Assembly (NCBI RefSeq): GCF_000203795.2
Contig: NW_006281109.1
Span: 72,001 to 136,000, forward strand
Reading direction: 5' to 3'
DNA: 64,000 bases
Origin: Batrachochytrium dendrobatidis JAM81
Lineage: Eukaryota; Chytridiomycota; Chytridiomycetes; Rhizophydiales
Shown here: piece after piece, positions 11,282-21,923 of the stretch
Position numbering within the stretch: the first letter of the stretch is position 1
Layout of the letters: the number at the start of each line of letters is the position of its first letter
The notes under the pieces: generated by a model
What the model was told of the DNA's origin: nothing
Databases searched by the model: none
The model's input: the letters and a program-made list of their open reading frames with translations, nothing else
Position numbers and translations under genes: made by a program

Positions 11282-13594
11282 TTATCCAGCGCGAATTTCA
11301 GAACTAGGTGAATCGGTTATCATTGGTCGAGTAATGAGTTCGATTGAGGAATTGACAGCTTCTATAGTAGCCTTATTTGACTCTAATGGCAATTCTGTGA
11401 CGGCAGAAATCGATCTTGGGATAGTATCTAAACCCATCCTGTCACCATCTTTTCCTGCCAACGATGTAATAAACTTGGGTGTATTCTCAGATGATAAAGC
11501 AGGCACCAATGGCGTGGTGGAAACGGAAATAGAGCGTTGTGGGATGGAATTTAAATTTGTAGTTTGGGTAATCTCGGCAACTATCTGCTCTTTCTCGGCT
11601 TGTGCTTGAGGTGTTTGTTCTGGGGATACAGATGCATTATCAACATGATTTTCAGGGTTAGGATTCCCACTTGTTGATGCATTAGGATTTCCACTTGTTG
11701 ATGCATTAGGATTTCCACTTGTTGATGCATTTGACTGTGATAATTTACTCAATGCTGCCGCATTATGATCCGGTGCTGCCACCAGCGCAGAAACCTCGAG
11801 TCTTCCTATCTGCAGTTCCTTGTTATATGGCAAAAAATGCTCATCAATGTAATCCAGTGCTTTTTCTATTGCAACTACCTCTGGATCAACCGACTTTTTC
11901 TTTTTAGATGTTGCTTTAGCAGACTCTGCTCCCTTCTTCTTGCGTGGCTTGTACTGTAGTGTCTTCATATCATTCATAATAACCTCTTCGATTTCGTGGG
12001 TTGCTTCAAAGTTGGCATTATTTGGATCGGGAACAAAGCTTGGGGATGCCTTTTTTTGCTTCACAAGCTCCCAATCCAAGTCCTTGAACCAAGAGTGTTT
12101 CATTATTTGATCTTGGAACCCGTTAGGTCCTGAGCCCAATCGTTGTGTTACATCCTTGACAAGAAGAGATTGTAGAAAATCATTTCGGTCTTTAGATTCG
12201 TGCCATTCTGGAAGTGGCTTGCTTTTTTTGCTACGTTTCTTGGCTGCCTGTATACGTAGAACGTGTTCAGGAGGTCCAGGGATAAATTTGGGTTCTACAC
12301 GAGTAATGGCTTCTACTAAAGAAGTGTCTTCTGTTTCTCTAAACGGTCTCTACACAATAGATCAAAGCAAACAAGATGGACATTTTGTAAATTGACTAGA
12401 ATGTGCTTCAAGACATGTTTTTCAAAAGGTTTAAAAACTTACAACACCATACGTGCACTCATAGAGGACTACTCCAAGTGCCCACCAGTCAACACATGTA
12501 TCGTAGGGCGTTTTGGTAAACATTTCTGGTGCTACAAGAACAAAAATGTCATTTGGTTTAGCTAAAAGCTTATTTCATCCAATAGACATCAGCAATTGCA
12601 AAATATACCCATATATGCCATGGATCCAGATTGTGAAGTAGGAAGCTTATCCTTGATTTTGAATGCGATATTGAAATCAGTAACATATATATGACCTTTT
12701 TCGTCCAAAAGCAAATTATCTGGTTTCAAATCACTAAATCCAAACCCACATCGAATCAAAAGCACCAGTAAGTGTTGACTGTTGATAAAGTACAAGCAGA
12801 AACATTGATTATACTAGAATATAAATTGTATATCTAAACTACTTTACCGATGCATAATCCGCAGATTATGAAGATACTCGAGTGCCAATCCAACTTCTGC
12901 AGCATAAATTCTTAGTGTGTCCTCTGGAAATGTACCAAGCCGCAACAAATGGTATCGCAAATCGCCTCCAAGAGCAACATCAATCACCATGAACATGTTT
13001 TCATCATCCTGAAAGGCAAATCGCAGATTGACAATAAATGGATGCTCAAGATTTTCAAGAAGCATACGTTCATCAAACATGTGATAGACTTGCTTTTTTT
13101 CAATACATTGCAGCTTATTGATGTATTTGAGTGCGTATTTTTGTTTGGTAGTTCTTAGTTCGACCAACTTGACCTGGTTATCGAGTTTAGCAAAATGAAA
13201 TTTGAGCAAGCAATATAATCCCAATGTCAGCAGTACTGGTAATCATTGGGAAATGAAAATTACCTTTCCAAATGCACCTTTTCCAATTACTTGGCGCAGT
13301 TTAAAATCTCTCAAGTCAACTATAATTTTATGTCCAGATTTATTTAGTACGATTTGTACACACCATAGTGACAAGATTGGAATTTGTTTTTATCAAGCAT
13401 ATGACCAAACCAACAACATATTTTAAATCAACAGCAGTTGGGATACAAACGACGAGAATAAAAGTTTAAAAAGACGAGCAAAAATAAATTCGGATACTTT
13501 TCAATTGCCATCAAAAAATCAATTGTATGAATATTTTAATATTCTTACCTTCGCCGACTGGCCGAGGGTCCTCTTTTGTGCTCTTATTTCCCAT
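11282..13594 (-). CDS. YANK/STK32-type AGC serine/threonine protein kinase
   Basis: Six exons (13594-13549, 13319-13264, 13173-12848, 12733-12609, 12531-12443, 12349-11282) join in phase to a 569-residue protein. The start MGNKSTKE is a good N-myristoylation signal, as in vertebrate STK32 kinases, suggesting membrane attachment. The catalytic domain follows: IGKGAFGK, YALKYINK (ATP lysine), HRDLKPDN split by an intron, TDFNIA (DFN instead of DFG, characteristic of the YANK group) and APEMF. The kinase is followed by the family motif FVPDPNNANFEATHEIEE and a basic stretch KPRKKK. The long tail contains three exact NASTSGNP repeats encoded by 24-bp units at about 11660-11731. Substrates of this family are poorly known. 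Identification is firm at subfamily level. Confidence 0.9.
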
Positions 13595-14383
13595 TTGAAA
13601 TGCTGTTCAAAGTAGAGAAAAGGCCACAGTAAGAATTTTTCAGCTCAAGATATCAAGAGTTTGAAGTCAACTGCCACTCGCAAGCGTTTTAAAAACCCCT
13701 GCAATGCTATGGTGCAAATGCCTAGTATACGCTCAAACCTGGCGAGAAAATTTAAAAGACAATACAAAAGTGTTGAAGACGGCTTGATAGTCCAGCAAAA
13801 ATATTAGCTGTTTGGCTTTATGTTAGTGGAGATGGCTGGAAGAATTAGACTACGAACCAAATAGCAAAATGTTGCAAGATAAAACTTTGTTACAGAGGCA
13901 AATAAGATGGCCCAGCAAAAGTCACGTCTATATATGATGTAATCTGCAATAGTTTGAAAGAGTGGATGAAAGGTTGAGGACCGAGATGTAAGGGAAATCC
14001 AACTCGCGGCTATCAGACATTCCAAACTGTATGACACGTCGCCAATAGCCTAATAAACCCAACAAAATGCCTGAGGGTGTTTTGTGGTAGTGGAGTGGTT
14101 GGCCTGTCAAGTCTGATGAAAGGGTGGATGTATATCCACACCCGTTCCAGTCAGGACTATCAGAGTGGACTAGATGCAATTCTTCAAGCTCATCTTCAAG
14201 TAAATGGTATCTCAGCTATTAAACTTTATAAATTTCTTGTCCATTATTACTACTTTCACTGGCCCCTCTTCAAACTGACATTCCAATTAATTGATAATCT
14301 CGACTCTTAATTTTTGCGTCAGATAAAAACTACTACCTAAAATTGCCTATATCAAGCTCTATATCGTTTAGAATTGAAAGAAA
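13595..14383. other. Divergent intergenic region
   Basis: The region separates the minus-strand kinase and the plus-strand gene starting at 14384, so it should hold both promoters. Short overlapping frames on both strands around 13804-14310 have no recognisable domain and no splice partners. I see no RNA gene or repeat. Confidence 0.5.
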
Positions 14384-15634
14384 ATGTCAAAATTCAATAC
14401 TCAGCTGGATCGATTTCAAAAAACAGCAGCACTATCTAGAGCACCTGTTCCATCAGATCCTTCCCCAAAGAATATTTCCAGTGATGCAATACCTCGAGTT
14501 CTTCCACCAATATCCAAACATTCGGTTCACTCTCACGGTCCAATTACTGCTTCATTGATTCCCGCTCCTCAATCCACTTTCAATCAAACACAGGGCTATG
14601 CATCGACTTTACCTCAGCCGGCATTAAGATCGTATAGCTTGGCTCCCCAGCCACCATCAAATGATGCTCCCACTACTCGCGCTCGCACTCGAATGTCATC
14701 TGCTATAACTGGGCCAATAGCTTCTTTTCGAAGTGGTATGATTCACAGCCCTTCAAATCAATCTGGAAAAGCAATCCATCAACGATCAATATCTGCTCCC
14801 AGCCGTCATCAAGCTTCTGTTCCTCATCATCTAGAGCCAATTCATCATACCGTGTTTAATCCAATCAAGGACAAAAGCATATCATTTAATGAATCATCAA
14901 ATATATCGCAACCATATCTTTCAACCTCGGATTCCAATTCTCCAGTCAACTCGCAATTGCAATTGCCGGCCCAATCTACATCACAAAATGTCTCGAATGG
15001 TTTGATTACAACTTCCACGGCATTGGAATCTGCTCATCACCATTTGACAAAGTCAGCACATCCTACATCTACAACCAACTCGCCCTATTCATCGCATGTA
15101 TCGGTCATAAAACCATCTGGATCCATGTCATCGATTCGAGTCATGTCGCGAATGCAGTCAATATCTTCAGCGGGAAGTGGAACCAATACTCCACACCACT
15201 CTCGAATGTTTTCAACAGGCGCTGGAACTGACAGAAGCAATGCCTTTCTTACCACAAAAAAGGATGTCGAGTTTCTTTCCAAACTCATCCAAGACCAAGG
15301 ATCAATAGATGTTACTCAGCGAGATAAAGAAGCATGGACACGCAAAGTACTCAAGATGGAAATCAAGTCGGCTGAAAAAGAAATGAGGCATCATGAAAAG
15401 ACTATTAAAAAAGGCGATAAATTGGAGTTGGCTTTGGACACGCCGAGTGATGGATGGAACATTGGTAGCGGTAGTATAGGCATTGGCTCACCTAATGGAT
15501 CTACCGTATCAGCTACATCCATTATATCCACAAGTGTTCATACACTAGGCACAGCTTCAAGCTCAACATTACCAACAGCACCAGCAAAAGTCGGTAAGAT
15601 GGGGAGTATATCTCGACTTTTTTCTTTATCGTAA
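14384..15634 (+). CDS. Ser/Thr/Pro-rich protein of unknown function
   Basis: Single-exon frame of 416 residues starting MSKFNTQLDRFQ. Residues 1-290 are low complexity and rich in Ser, His, Pro and Gln, with no signal peptide or membrane segment, and look intrinsically disordered. A short charged helical segment lies at about 300-345 (KKDVEFLSKLIQDQG and KMEIKSAEKEMRHHEKTIKK), probably the only structured part and possibly a coiled coil. The tail is again Ser/Thr/Gly rich and ends ISRLFSLS. I do not recognise the family. The length and absence of stops across 1.25 kb, and codon use like its neighbours, argue that it is real. The stop lies about 70 bases before a transposon-like element. Confidence 0.7.
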   Translation: MSKFNTQLDRFQKTAALSRAPVPSDPSPKNISSDAIPRVLPPISKHSVHSHGPITASLIPAPQSTFNQTQGYASTLPQPALRSYSLAPQPPSNDAPTTRARTRMSSAITGPIASFRSGMIHSPSNQSGKAIHQRSISAPSRHQASVPHHLEPIHHTVFNPIKDKSISFNESSNISQPYLSTSDSNSPVNSQLQLPAQSTSQNVSNGLITTSTALESAHHHLTKSAHPTSTTNSPYSSHVSVIKPSGSMSSIRVMSRMQSISSAGSGTNTPHHSRMFSTGAGTDRSNAFLTTKKDVEFLSKLIQDQGSIDVTQRDKEAWTRKVLKMEIKSAEKEMRHHEKTIKKGDKLELALDTPSDGWNIGSGSIGIGSPNGSTVSATSIISTSVHTLGTASSSTLPTAPAKVGKMGSISRLFSLS

Positions 15635-15705
15635 CCTGCCAACTGCATGCATAGTAACTCTCAGCATTAACCCACATCAGCCTCTTTGCCTGAAGATACC
15701 CCTTA

Positions 15706-16235
15706 TTTACAGTTGTATTCACGTAAAGTGGATCACTAAATAAGAGTGCCAAAATGCATAATAAACAGCCAATCTCATGACATGATTGGTGCCATCAAAT
15801 TTACTGGACATCATTATGTCCTCTAAACTTTAACAAAGTTGACTGGTCTCTGTGCTCATTTTTGTATAGAAAACTAAATGAATGCTCCCATTCCGATTTC
15901 AATAAATCCTACATCCTTCATACCTCTTCAATCTCCAACCTTTTTACAAAACGAGTATTACAAGTCAACGTTAGATGATTGACATGGAAACAACAATTTT
16001 GCTTTTAATACGTGCAATATGTGTCTTTGAACTAGAACGCAAACGTATGTGAGATTAGAATACAGCAGATATGAGCTTGACAATATCAAAACAGTGAGCC
16101 CAACATCTAAAAAGATTTCATTTTAGTTCAAAAGTATAATATGGCTGTATTATATGATAAATATTGTGTTTGGAAACTGATCAAGAGAGTGTAATTCCAA
16201 ACAAGTATTTTATTTTACGTGAATACAACTGTAAA
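15706..16235 (-). mobile_element. TIR element copy A (Fanzor-type miniature derivative)
   Basis: The ends are perfect inverted repeats: TTACAGTTGTATTCACGTAA at 15707-15726 reappears reversed and complemented at 16215-16234, with one further matching base at each side. The 530-bp interior contains family marks shared with the other copies: ACAAAAATGAGCAC, the sequence meaning 'ggcaccaatcat', and ATTGGCTGTTTATTA, all read on the minus strand. On that strand the decayed sequence around a remnant of the GC(R/G)(I/M)Y-NR motif is interrupted by stops. No target-site duplication could be fixed beyond shared A/T bases. It sits about 70 bp downstream of the gene ending at 15634. Confidence 0.8.
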
Positions 16236-16724
16236 TTCTGATTTTTACCGCTGTAGAGTGACCAATTTTCAAAGCACACCTTGTCCGTCAACTCATCTTT
16301 TGAATCTTTAGTGGTTTTAAAAATCAACCCAATTTTGACAATGGATTGAAATGCTTTCAACCCAATCTTTGAATCAATGGTTTAAACTTTTGAATAGATG
16401 TCATATATCTTGTTGAAACCCTGTAAATAAATATCGATTTTCAAATAGTACTTTCCATGGGTATCATTTATTTTTATGTTATTAAACTGATGGGCACTCC
16501 ATCAAATTGAACGCTGTATATTAAATAGGCATTTATAAAACATGTTACAGCTCTAATGCACCAACTTCGATAGAGCCTAATGTCATGATTGTTACGCCTG
16601 TAATTTTAGTGAAACATAAAACTGCGCCAACTTGCTAACTAGACACAAACAACAATAAAAGATTGAACAAGTAGCATAGATATCAAATCAAATACATGAA
16701 TGAGATAAATAAAAAGTAGAAAAA
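16236..16724. other. AT-rich intergenic spacer
   Basis: Between element A and the stop codon of the RabGAP gene. It holds several short T- and A-runs and no open frame with any support; part of it will be the 3' flank of the RabGAP gene. Confidence 0.5.
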
Positions 16725-18977
16725 CTACGATTTTCGAATCAGGCGATCCAAAATGATTTGAATTGGAACCTGCAAAGGTCGAGGGTCATTATTGCAAGTA
16801 TCTTCAATAGGTTCAGTATCACTGTCAAGCAAACAGCCACGAGACTGAGCAAGTCCTATGAATCTTTGAATCAACTGTGCAGTTCGAATAAGAATCTTGT
16901 GAAGCCGCATTTGCAATGACAAATCATTCACATACTACAGTATTCAAAGTATGGTTTAATCAGAAAAATAACAAGAATAAATTCTATTCAAAACAAGATT
17001 AGCTAACCTTGATAACCTCATCAAATGTCATTAAATGTCTGACAATAACATCTCGATGTTCATCCAAAATCGCCATTGCTATGAAAAAATGCATGTCGTT
17101 GTATGTAAATCGATTTGATGCTGCCACTTCCCACAAAACAAGTACATCTTCAAACTTGAATTCACGCTTGAAAAAAACTAAAAACCATCGAAAGCAGCAA
17201 AAAAGATTCAAAGCGTCGATGCTTTTGAAATGTGCATGAAGACCTGGATCAATCACTCTGATCAACTTTTCCATGGTATCGAGGTTGGAACGCATACCCG
17301 TTCCATCAACTCGAAAATTGTTTTTCTATTTCGTATATAAAGGTATTGTTTATGCATCAATTTTCCGCTAAACTAATCTGTAGATACAGCAACATTGATT
17401 TTCAAATGATTTAAAATAGTTTCCTATTCAAGCGTAATGCAATCATACCTTGCTTTCCATCAGGGACACAAAACACCAAAATGCATCTGCTTCTTCTCCT
17501 TGCATGACAACAAGAAATGGTGATGCCAAATCTGCCATTCCCTGGACAAATCCAAGACCGTCATTTTCAGGCACAGTGGTGTATGTGATTAATAGATTTG
17601 TCAGTTTTTTCAAGTTTCCTGAAATGGTGGGATTACAAGCAGTGGGACTGGCAGTATAGTCTGAACCAAAACGTGCATTCTCGTAGCTGTGACCAGTATC
17701 ACCGACATTGCTTGTTTCTATAGATTCGTAAAACGAAAGCTGACGATCGGTTCTAACAACATCTTTTTCTAAAATACACATTACAGTATCAAGTCAAACA
17801 TTAAAAACTCCAAAGCATACTAGCTTTAAGCCGATTTCTTTGATACAACATTTAATAAGCACTGAAATAGTCGTACCGATCTTGATGATATTTTCCAAAA
17901 ACTCATTTTTGGTTATTTTTTCAGCAGCACTAAGCGATTCATCTGGTCGTTTAAGTAAATCCTTCCATGCATGTTTTAAATTGTCATATTGACTCCGTTT
18001 TGCTTTCAGGACTGACTCGCGCTGCTCAAGAGTGAAATCCCAGGAAAAAAGACCATATAAAAACTTCCATGCTTCACATCTAACCGACTCATCCAGTCCC
18101 TGTGATTCCATATAAACAAGGTCAATTCAATCCAAGCCAATAAAATGCATAAATCATTAGTAAACCAACTTACGCCGCGAAAAATGGCATCGCGGACAAT
18201 CAATGGAGATACTCTGTGTTGGGTAGTATTTTTTAAAAGGCTTGGTGTAGCTGAACTAAAAGTCGCTCCGTTACTTGGACTGTTAAACCATTCGTTCCAG
18301 ACTTGAGAGGATACAGGCGCATTCCGAACAGTTATTTTTGGTGGTGGAGCAAAATCGGTCTAATGCATGCACAAGGCAGAACAAAGTTGGTTCAATACAA
18401 GATCCAAATCGGGATAAAACCACATACATAGCTCACACTCAGTATCTCAAATGTTCCAATGTTTGTGTCAGCCTCGTGAGTCTCATCCCAAACCACATCC
18501 CTCAAGCCAGAAGAATAGCCTAGAGGTGTCATGGATCCTCGACGACTAAGCCCTTCAGATGAGACAGACACACATTCGCCGCTTCGGACATCCGAATGAG
18601 TCAAAAGGTCAAAGTCATCCAGTAGAGAGAATGAGTCGTTTGGAAGAGCCGATGCTTGCTCTGTCCTAGATGTATGCAGCTGATGTGCCCAGTGGGCTAG
18701 CTCGATTCGACTGGGCTCAAACGAATATGTCAAATGAGACTGTCCTTTCTGCTGTCCTTCTGTCCTGTGTCGAGATGATGGACTATGACTGGAAGATCCT
18801 TCTTGAGTCAGCATTGAAGCGGTTTCTCTATATATTCGAGTGACATGAGCAAAGCCTTCCAATAGCGACCATTTGGCCTCGTTGAATACACTAAAGAAAG
18901 CGATTAGTAATTAGCACTGGTTGATACCCTACAGAAACAAGTACATACTCGATTGGGTCGAATGGTTGTTTGGACAT
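16725..18977 (-). CDS. TBC-domain RabGAP, Gyp7/TBC1D15 type
   Basis: Seven exons (18977-18949, 18890-18428, 18359-18174, 18099-17877, 17768-17449, 17325-17008, 16934-16725) join in phase to 582 residues starting MSKQPFDPID. The N-terminal part has an EAKWSLLEGFAHVTR segment and a Ser-rich linker. The TBC domain starts at about residue 225 with ESVRCEAWKFLYG. It keeps the arginine-finger motif as EKDVVRTDR and the glutamine-finger motif as GFVQGMADL (usual form YCQGMSDL). Downstream are LFCCFRWFLVFFKREF, typical of the Gyp7/TBC1D15 branch, and VLVLWEV. These proteins accelerate GTP hydrolysis on Rab7/Ypt7-like GTPases in endolysosomal traffic. Both catalytic fingers are present, so it should be active. 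Confidence 0.92.
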
Positions 18978-19037
18978 ATTTAACTACTAGTATAGAGCAA
19001 GTATTGTCTACACAGATGTATGATGGCCAACAAGCGT

Positions 19038-19428
19038 ACTACAGCCGTATTCACGTAAAATGAAACTCTTGTATTCTGCAGTCACTTCCCTTTGCTTTGG
19101 AATAAGCAGTAGTTGGATATTTGTTATGCTTATTAGAAATTGATTAGTTGGAGATATTCTCGGTTTTTATCATATTCATGCATTGCGATCTAGACATCGA
19201 GTTTGATGTTGTCAATACAATTCACATGTGTTATATTCTAAATCTCGGATACGTTGCGCTTTATTCAAGAACACCAAGATTGCACGTTTTAGGAATGCAT
19301 CTATACATACCAATCACCAAGAGACCAGTCAACTAAAGAGTTTAAAGACAATATTATTCAATAAACTGACGCCTGCCATTTCACGAGACTGAGTCTTTTT
19401 AGTGCTTTATTTTACGCGAATATGTCAG
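19038..19428 (+). mobile_element. TIR element copy B
   Basis: The left end carries ACAGCCGTATTCACGTAAAA at 19041-19060, followed by TGAAACTCTTG and the family sequence CTTTGCTTTGGAATAAGCA. The right end, TTTATTTTACGCGAATATGT at about 19407, is a diverged inverted copy. The interior at 19148-19336 is open for 62 codons and aligns by eye with the interior of copy D, including the stretch before the zinc-finger region, but the WNRD motif itself is missing. The orientation is plus by comparison with copy D. Confidence 0.7.
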
Positions 19429-19632
19429 ATAACTGAATTGAATAAATATTTGGGTTTTCTTTGCTGATTGACTCGTAGCCGGATCGATTACAACTGATTA
19501 TCCTTAATCTACTCAACCGTTGGCAGTATTCATACACTATTATTTGTTCTTGCTTTATTTCTATGAATTTTTTCACATTGAATCCACCAAATTACAAGTG
19601 TATATCAGAATATCACTTGGTAAATCTGTCAA

Positions 19633-20900
19633 TTATAGCGCATCCACTGCAGATGATCTGACTGGTGTGTTAGGACTGACCATTAATGGTAGTACCGAGT
19701 TATTGCTGGTCACTGCATTGGAATATTTCATTCCAGGGTTTGACGATACGCCTGAATTCGACACAACTGCCCTACTGCCCTTTGAATTGACTGGCGACGT
19801 TACTTTTTTACGAAACTGATCGACGATCCTTTCAAACAGAAACGTTTCTAAAAACTAATACAGCGGTGTTTAAAAACCAAACATCAATGCATATACATTG
19901 TGGCTAGTCTACAACTATAAACAAAATGAATTACCATGTGAATTCCAAAAATACCAAAACATATCTGCATCAAACTGTAATGGGGAATATAATTATCCAA
20001 TGATCCAACCACTCCAGAAATGATAAATATAGCCAATGAGCTCAGATCAAGTGCTAACACGAAATAGATCAGTATTTTTGTGCCCTGAACTTTAATAACT
20101 CTGGGATCAGCACTGCCATTTGAAACCGTTATTGTTCTAATATGCTGCTTTACTTTTTTAAGAATCAAAAGGTTTTGAGTGACTCCAATAATGCAAATAA
20201 ACACGGCGTAAACAACAGGTCCTAATCCAGTCCACTATGTTATGATTATAGAGATATGTTCAAATTAGCAACACATGATAGTGTTTAAATTGACTTTACA
20301 ACAGACATTTGTTTTCAAAATATATGACTGTTAACCAACGCATCAAATTGAATGTTTGAATGGTCATGCATTCATAAAAACATACTGTATATCTAAACTC
20401 GAAAATCAAATCATTTAACATAGACTCACCAGAGACAGTATAGAACCCATACTGTATTGCCACGCAATACCCTCTAAATAAGCCCCCAGACCTGTAATAA
20501 GATGCAAAATAATTGATGCCAGTCGCAGCCATTTGATATTCTCGGCATGGAACAGAGAAATATGCAGCAATCCTCCATTAAAACATGAAAAGATTTCGAG
20601 TTGGAGCATATTCAACGAAATCATACAAAGCTCAAACATAATGTTTCTCCAGGTATATAGCTCCGTATATGAAAGAAGATAGACAAAACAGACTTCAGAC
20701 ACTTGCATAAGTAGCCCAATAGCATTGATCAAAACTAAAAATATGATGGCGCGTGTGAAGCGCTTCCTTAAGCCTTGAAATCCAAAGAAGCATACGCCAT
20801 ACAGGCACATAAAAAAACCGACCACGCTAAAAGCAAGGCCAATAATTACCAACGGGGATTTAGTGAGCAGCAATGGATCAATATATATGACCATGCTCAT
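19633..20900 (-). CDS. Seven-transmembrane receptor-like protein
   Basis: Three exons. 20900-20430 and 20234-19923 encode seven hydrophobic segments (about residues 16-36, 47-70, 84-105, 125-142, 161-181, 204-226 and 237-257), with basic loops such as GLRKRFTR and KKVKQHIRT. A third exon, 19854-19633, gives a cytoplasmic-looking tail of about 73 residues beginning FLETFLFERIVDQFRKK and ending PVRSSAVDAL, rich in Ser and Asn. The donor of the second intron (GTTTAT) is weak, and an alternative pair (donor at A|GTTGTA with acceptor near 19848) also keeps frame, so that junction is uncertain. Without the third exon a stop follows at 19884. Total about 334 residues. The topology suggests a GPCR-like surface protein; no ligand-binding motif is recognisable. 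Confidence 0.68.
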
Positions 20901-21073
20901 GATTTGACTTTTTTATGTGTAAGAATCTGGTAGTGTTATTTTTATCGACCAACCCAATTATGAAGCAATGAAAATACGTAAATCAGTCGACTGCTTATCC
21001 ATAAATAGTTTAGTGTAATCAAATCATTTGAAAGTAGATAAATGTATCCAAAAAACGCGCTCAAATGTTAAAT

Positions 21074-21370
21074 TGTGTTGTACTCGCATAAAATGAGGCA
21101 CTAAATAAAGGTGTCGAAAATAAATAATAAACAGCCAATCTTATAGAGTGATTGGTGCCAGTTTCCACTAAATTCACTAGAAAACATTGTCTTTTAGAGC
21201 CAATGCTTACATCACAGTTTCAGTAGACTCTACATCCTTGACACTTGTTTAATCTCCTTTAATGCAAATCAAACACTGTGCGATTGGCAGCAAACTACTG
21301 TTGCATTATTCAAACATGAAATCTTGTTTTTTAAGCTAGAACATGAATGTATGCAAGATTCAGAATACAA
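21074..21370 (-). mobile_element. TIR element copy C, diverged and truncated
   Basis: A degenerate end, GTACTCGCATAAAATGAGGC at 21080-21099, is followed by CACTAAATAAAGGTGTCG and AATAAACAGCCAATCTTATA, matching the start of copies A and G in the same orientation. The inner half matches the family on the minus strand up to about 21370, where the similarity fades. No second terminal repeat is visible, so the copy is truncated. Confidence 0.6.
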
Positions 21371-21923
21371 CAAAGTTTCCTGTGTCATACTCGTTCCAGA
21401 TATTCCTTGGTTGTGTGTAAAGACAACATCCTCAATGACAAGCACATTATCTGGTTGTAGTTTGTATAGTGGGCGTTCCTTGTTCGTTCAACTTTCCCAG
21501 CTTCTTTAAAGTTTGTATATTCTCATTCATTTTCACCTTGTCGCGATGTTCAAGACCTGCTACCCTTTCAATCATTCTGTAAGACTTGATTCCTTCCAAT
21601 TGTCGTCCTTTATCTGTCCTGTCTACAAGGTCCATTAAAGTATCCTTTAAAAGTAATTTTGGATACAATCAAAAATGTCAAGTTGATAAGAATGTTGTAA
21701 CCATTCTAAGCGATTCGATGTTTGTAAATTCCTGGCTTGTCAAAATACTCTTTTCTCGACAGATTGGAACTTGTAAAGGTTCGCACAATTGAACCACTCT
21801 ACTTGAATGTATAATTGAAATTTAGACAACTATTCATTTTGCACAACAAAAATACAAAAAACAGATCAAGCAAAATTTTCAAATAAGCTATCCAAAACTT
21901 GAATTCAAAAATAGCATCAATCT
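21371..21923. other. Unassigned interval with one unexplained minus-strand frame
   Basis: The minus-strand frame 21668-21447 is charged and helix-forming (KGRQLEGIKSYRMIERVAG, then LEHRDKVKMNENIQTLKKLG) and unlike the hydrophobic chance frames common in this AT-rich DNA. I do not recognise it. It could be an upstream piece of the element next to it (copy C) or an exon remnant of another gene. The remainder up to the protease gene is 3' flanking DNA. Confidence 0.3.

Noticed and set aside
19520..19819. Plus-strand 99-codon frame
   Set aside because: The opposite strand carries the Ser/Asn-rich tail exon of the 7-TM gene, which is in phase with upstream exons; the plus frame is its shadow.
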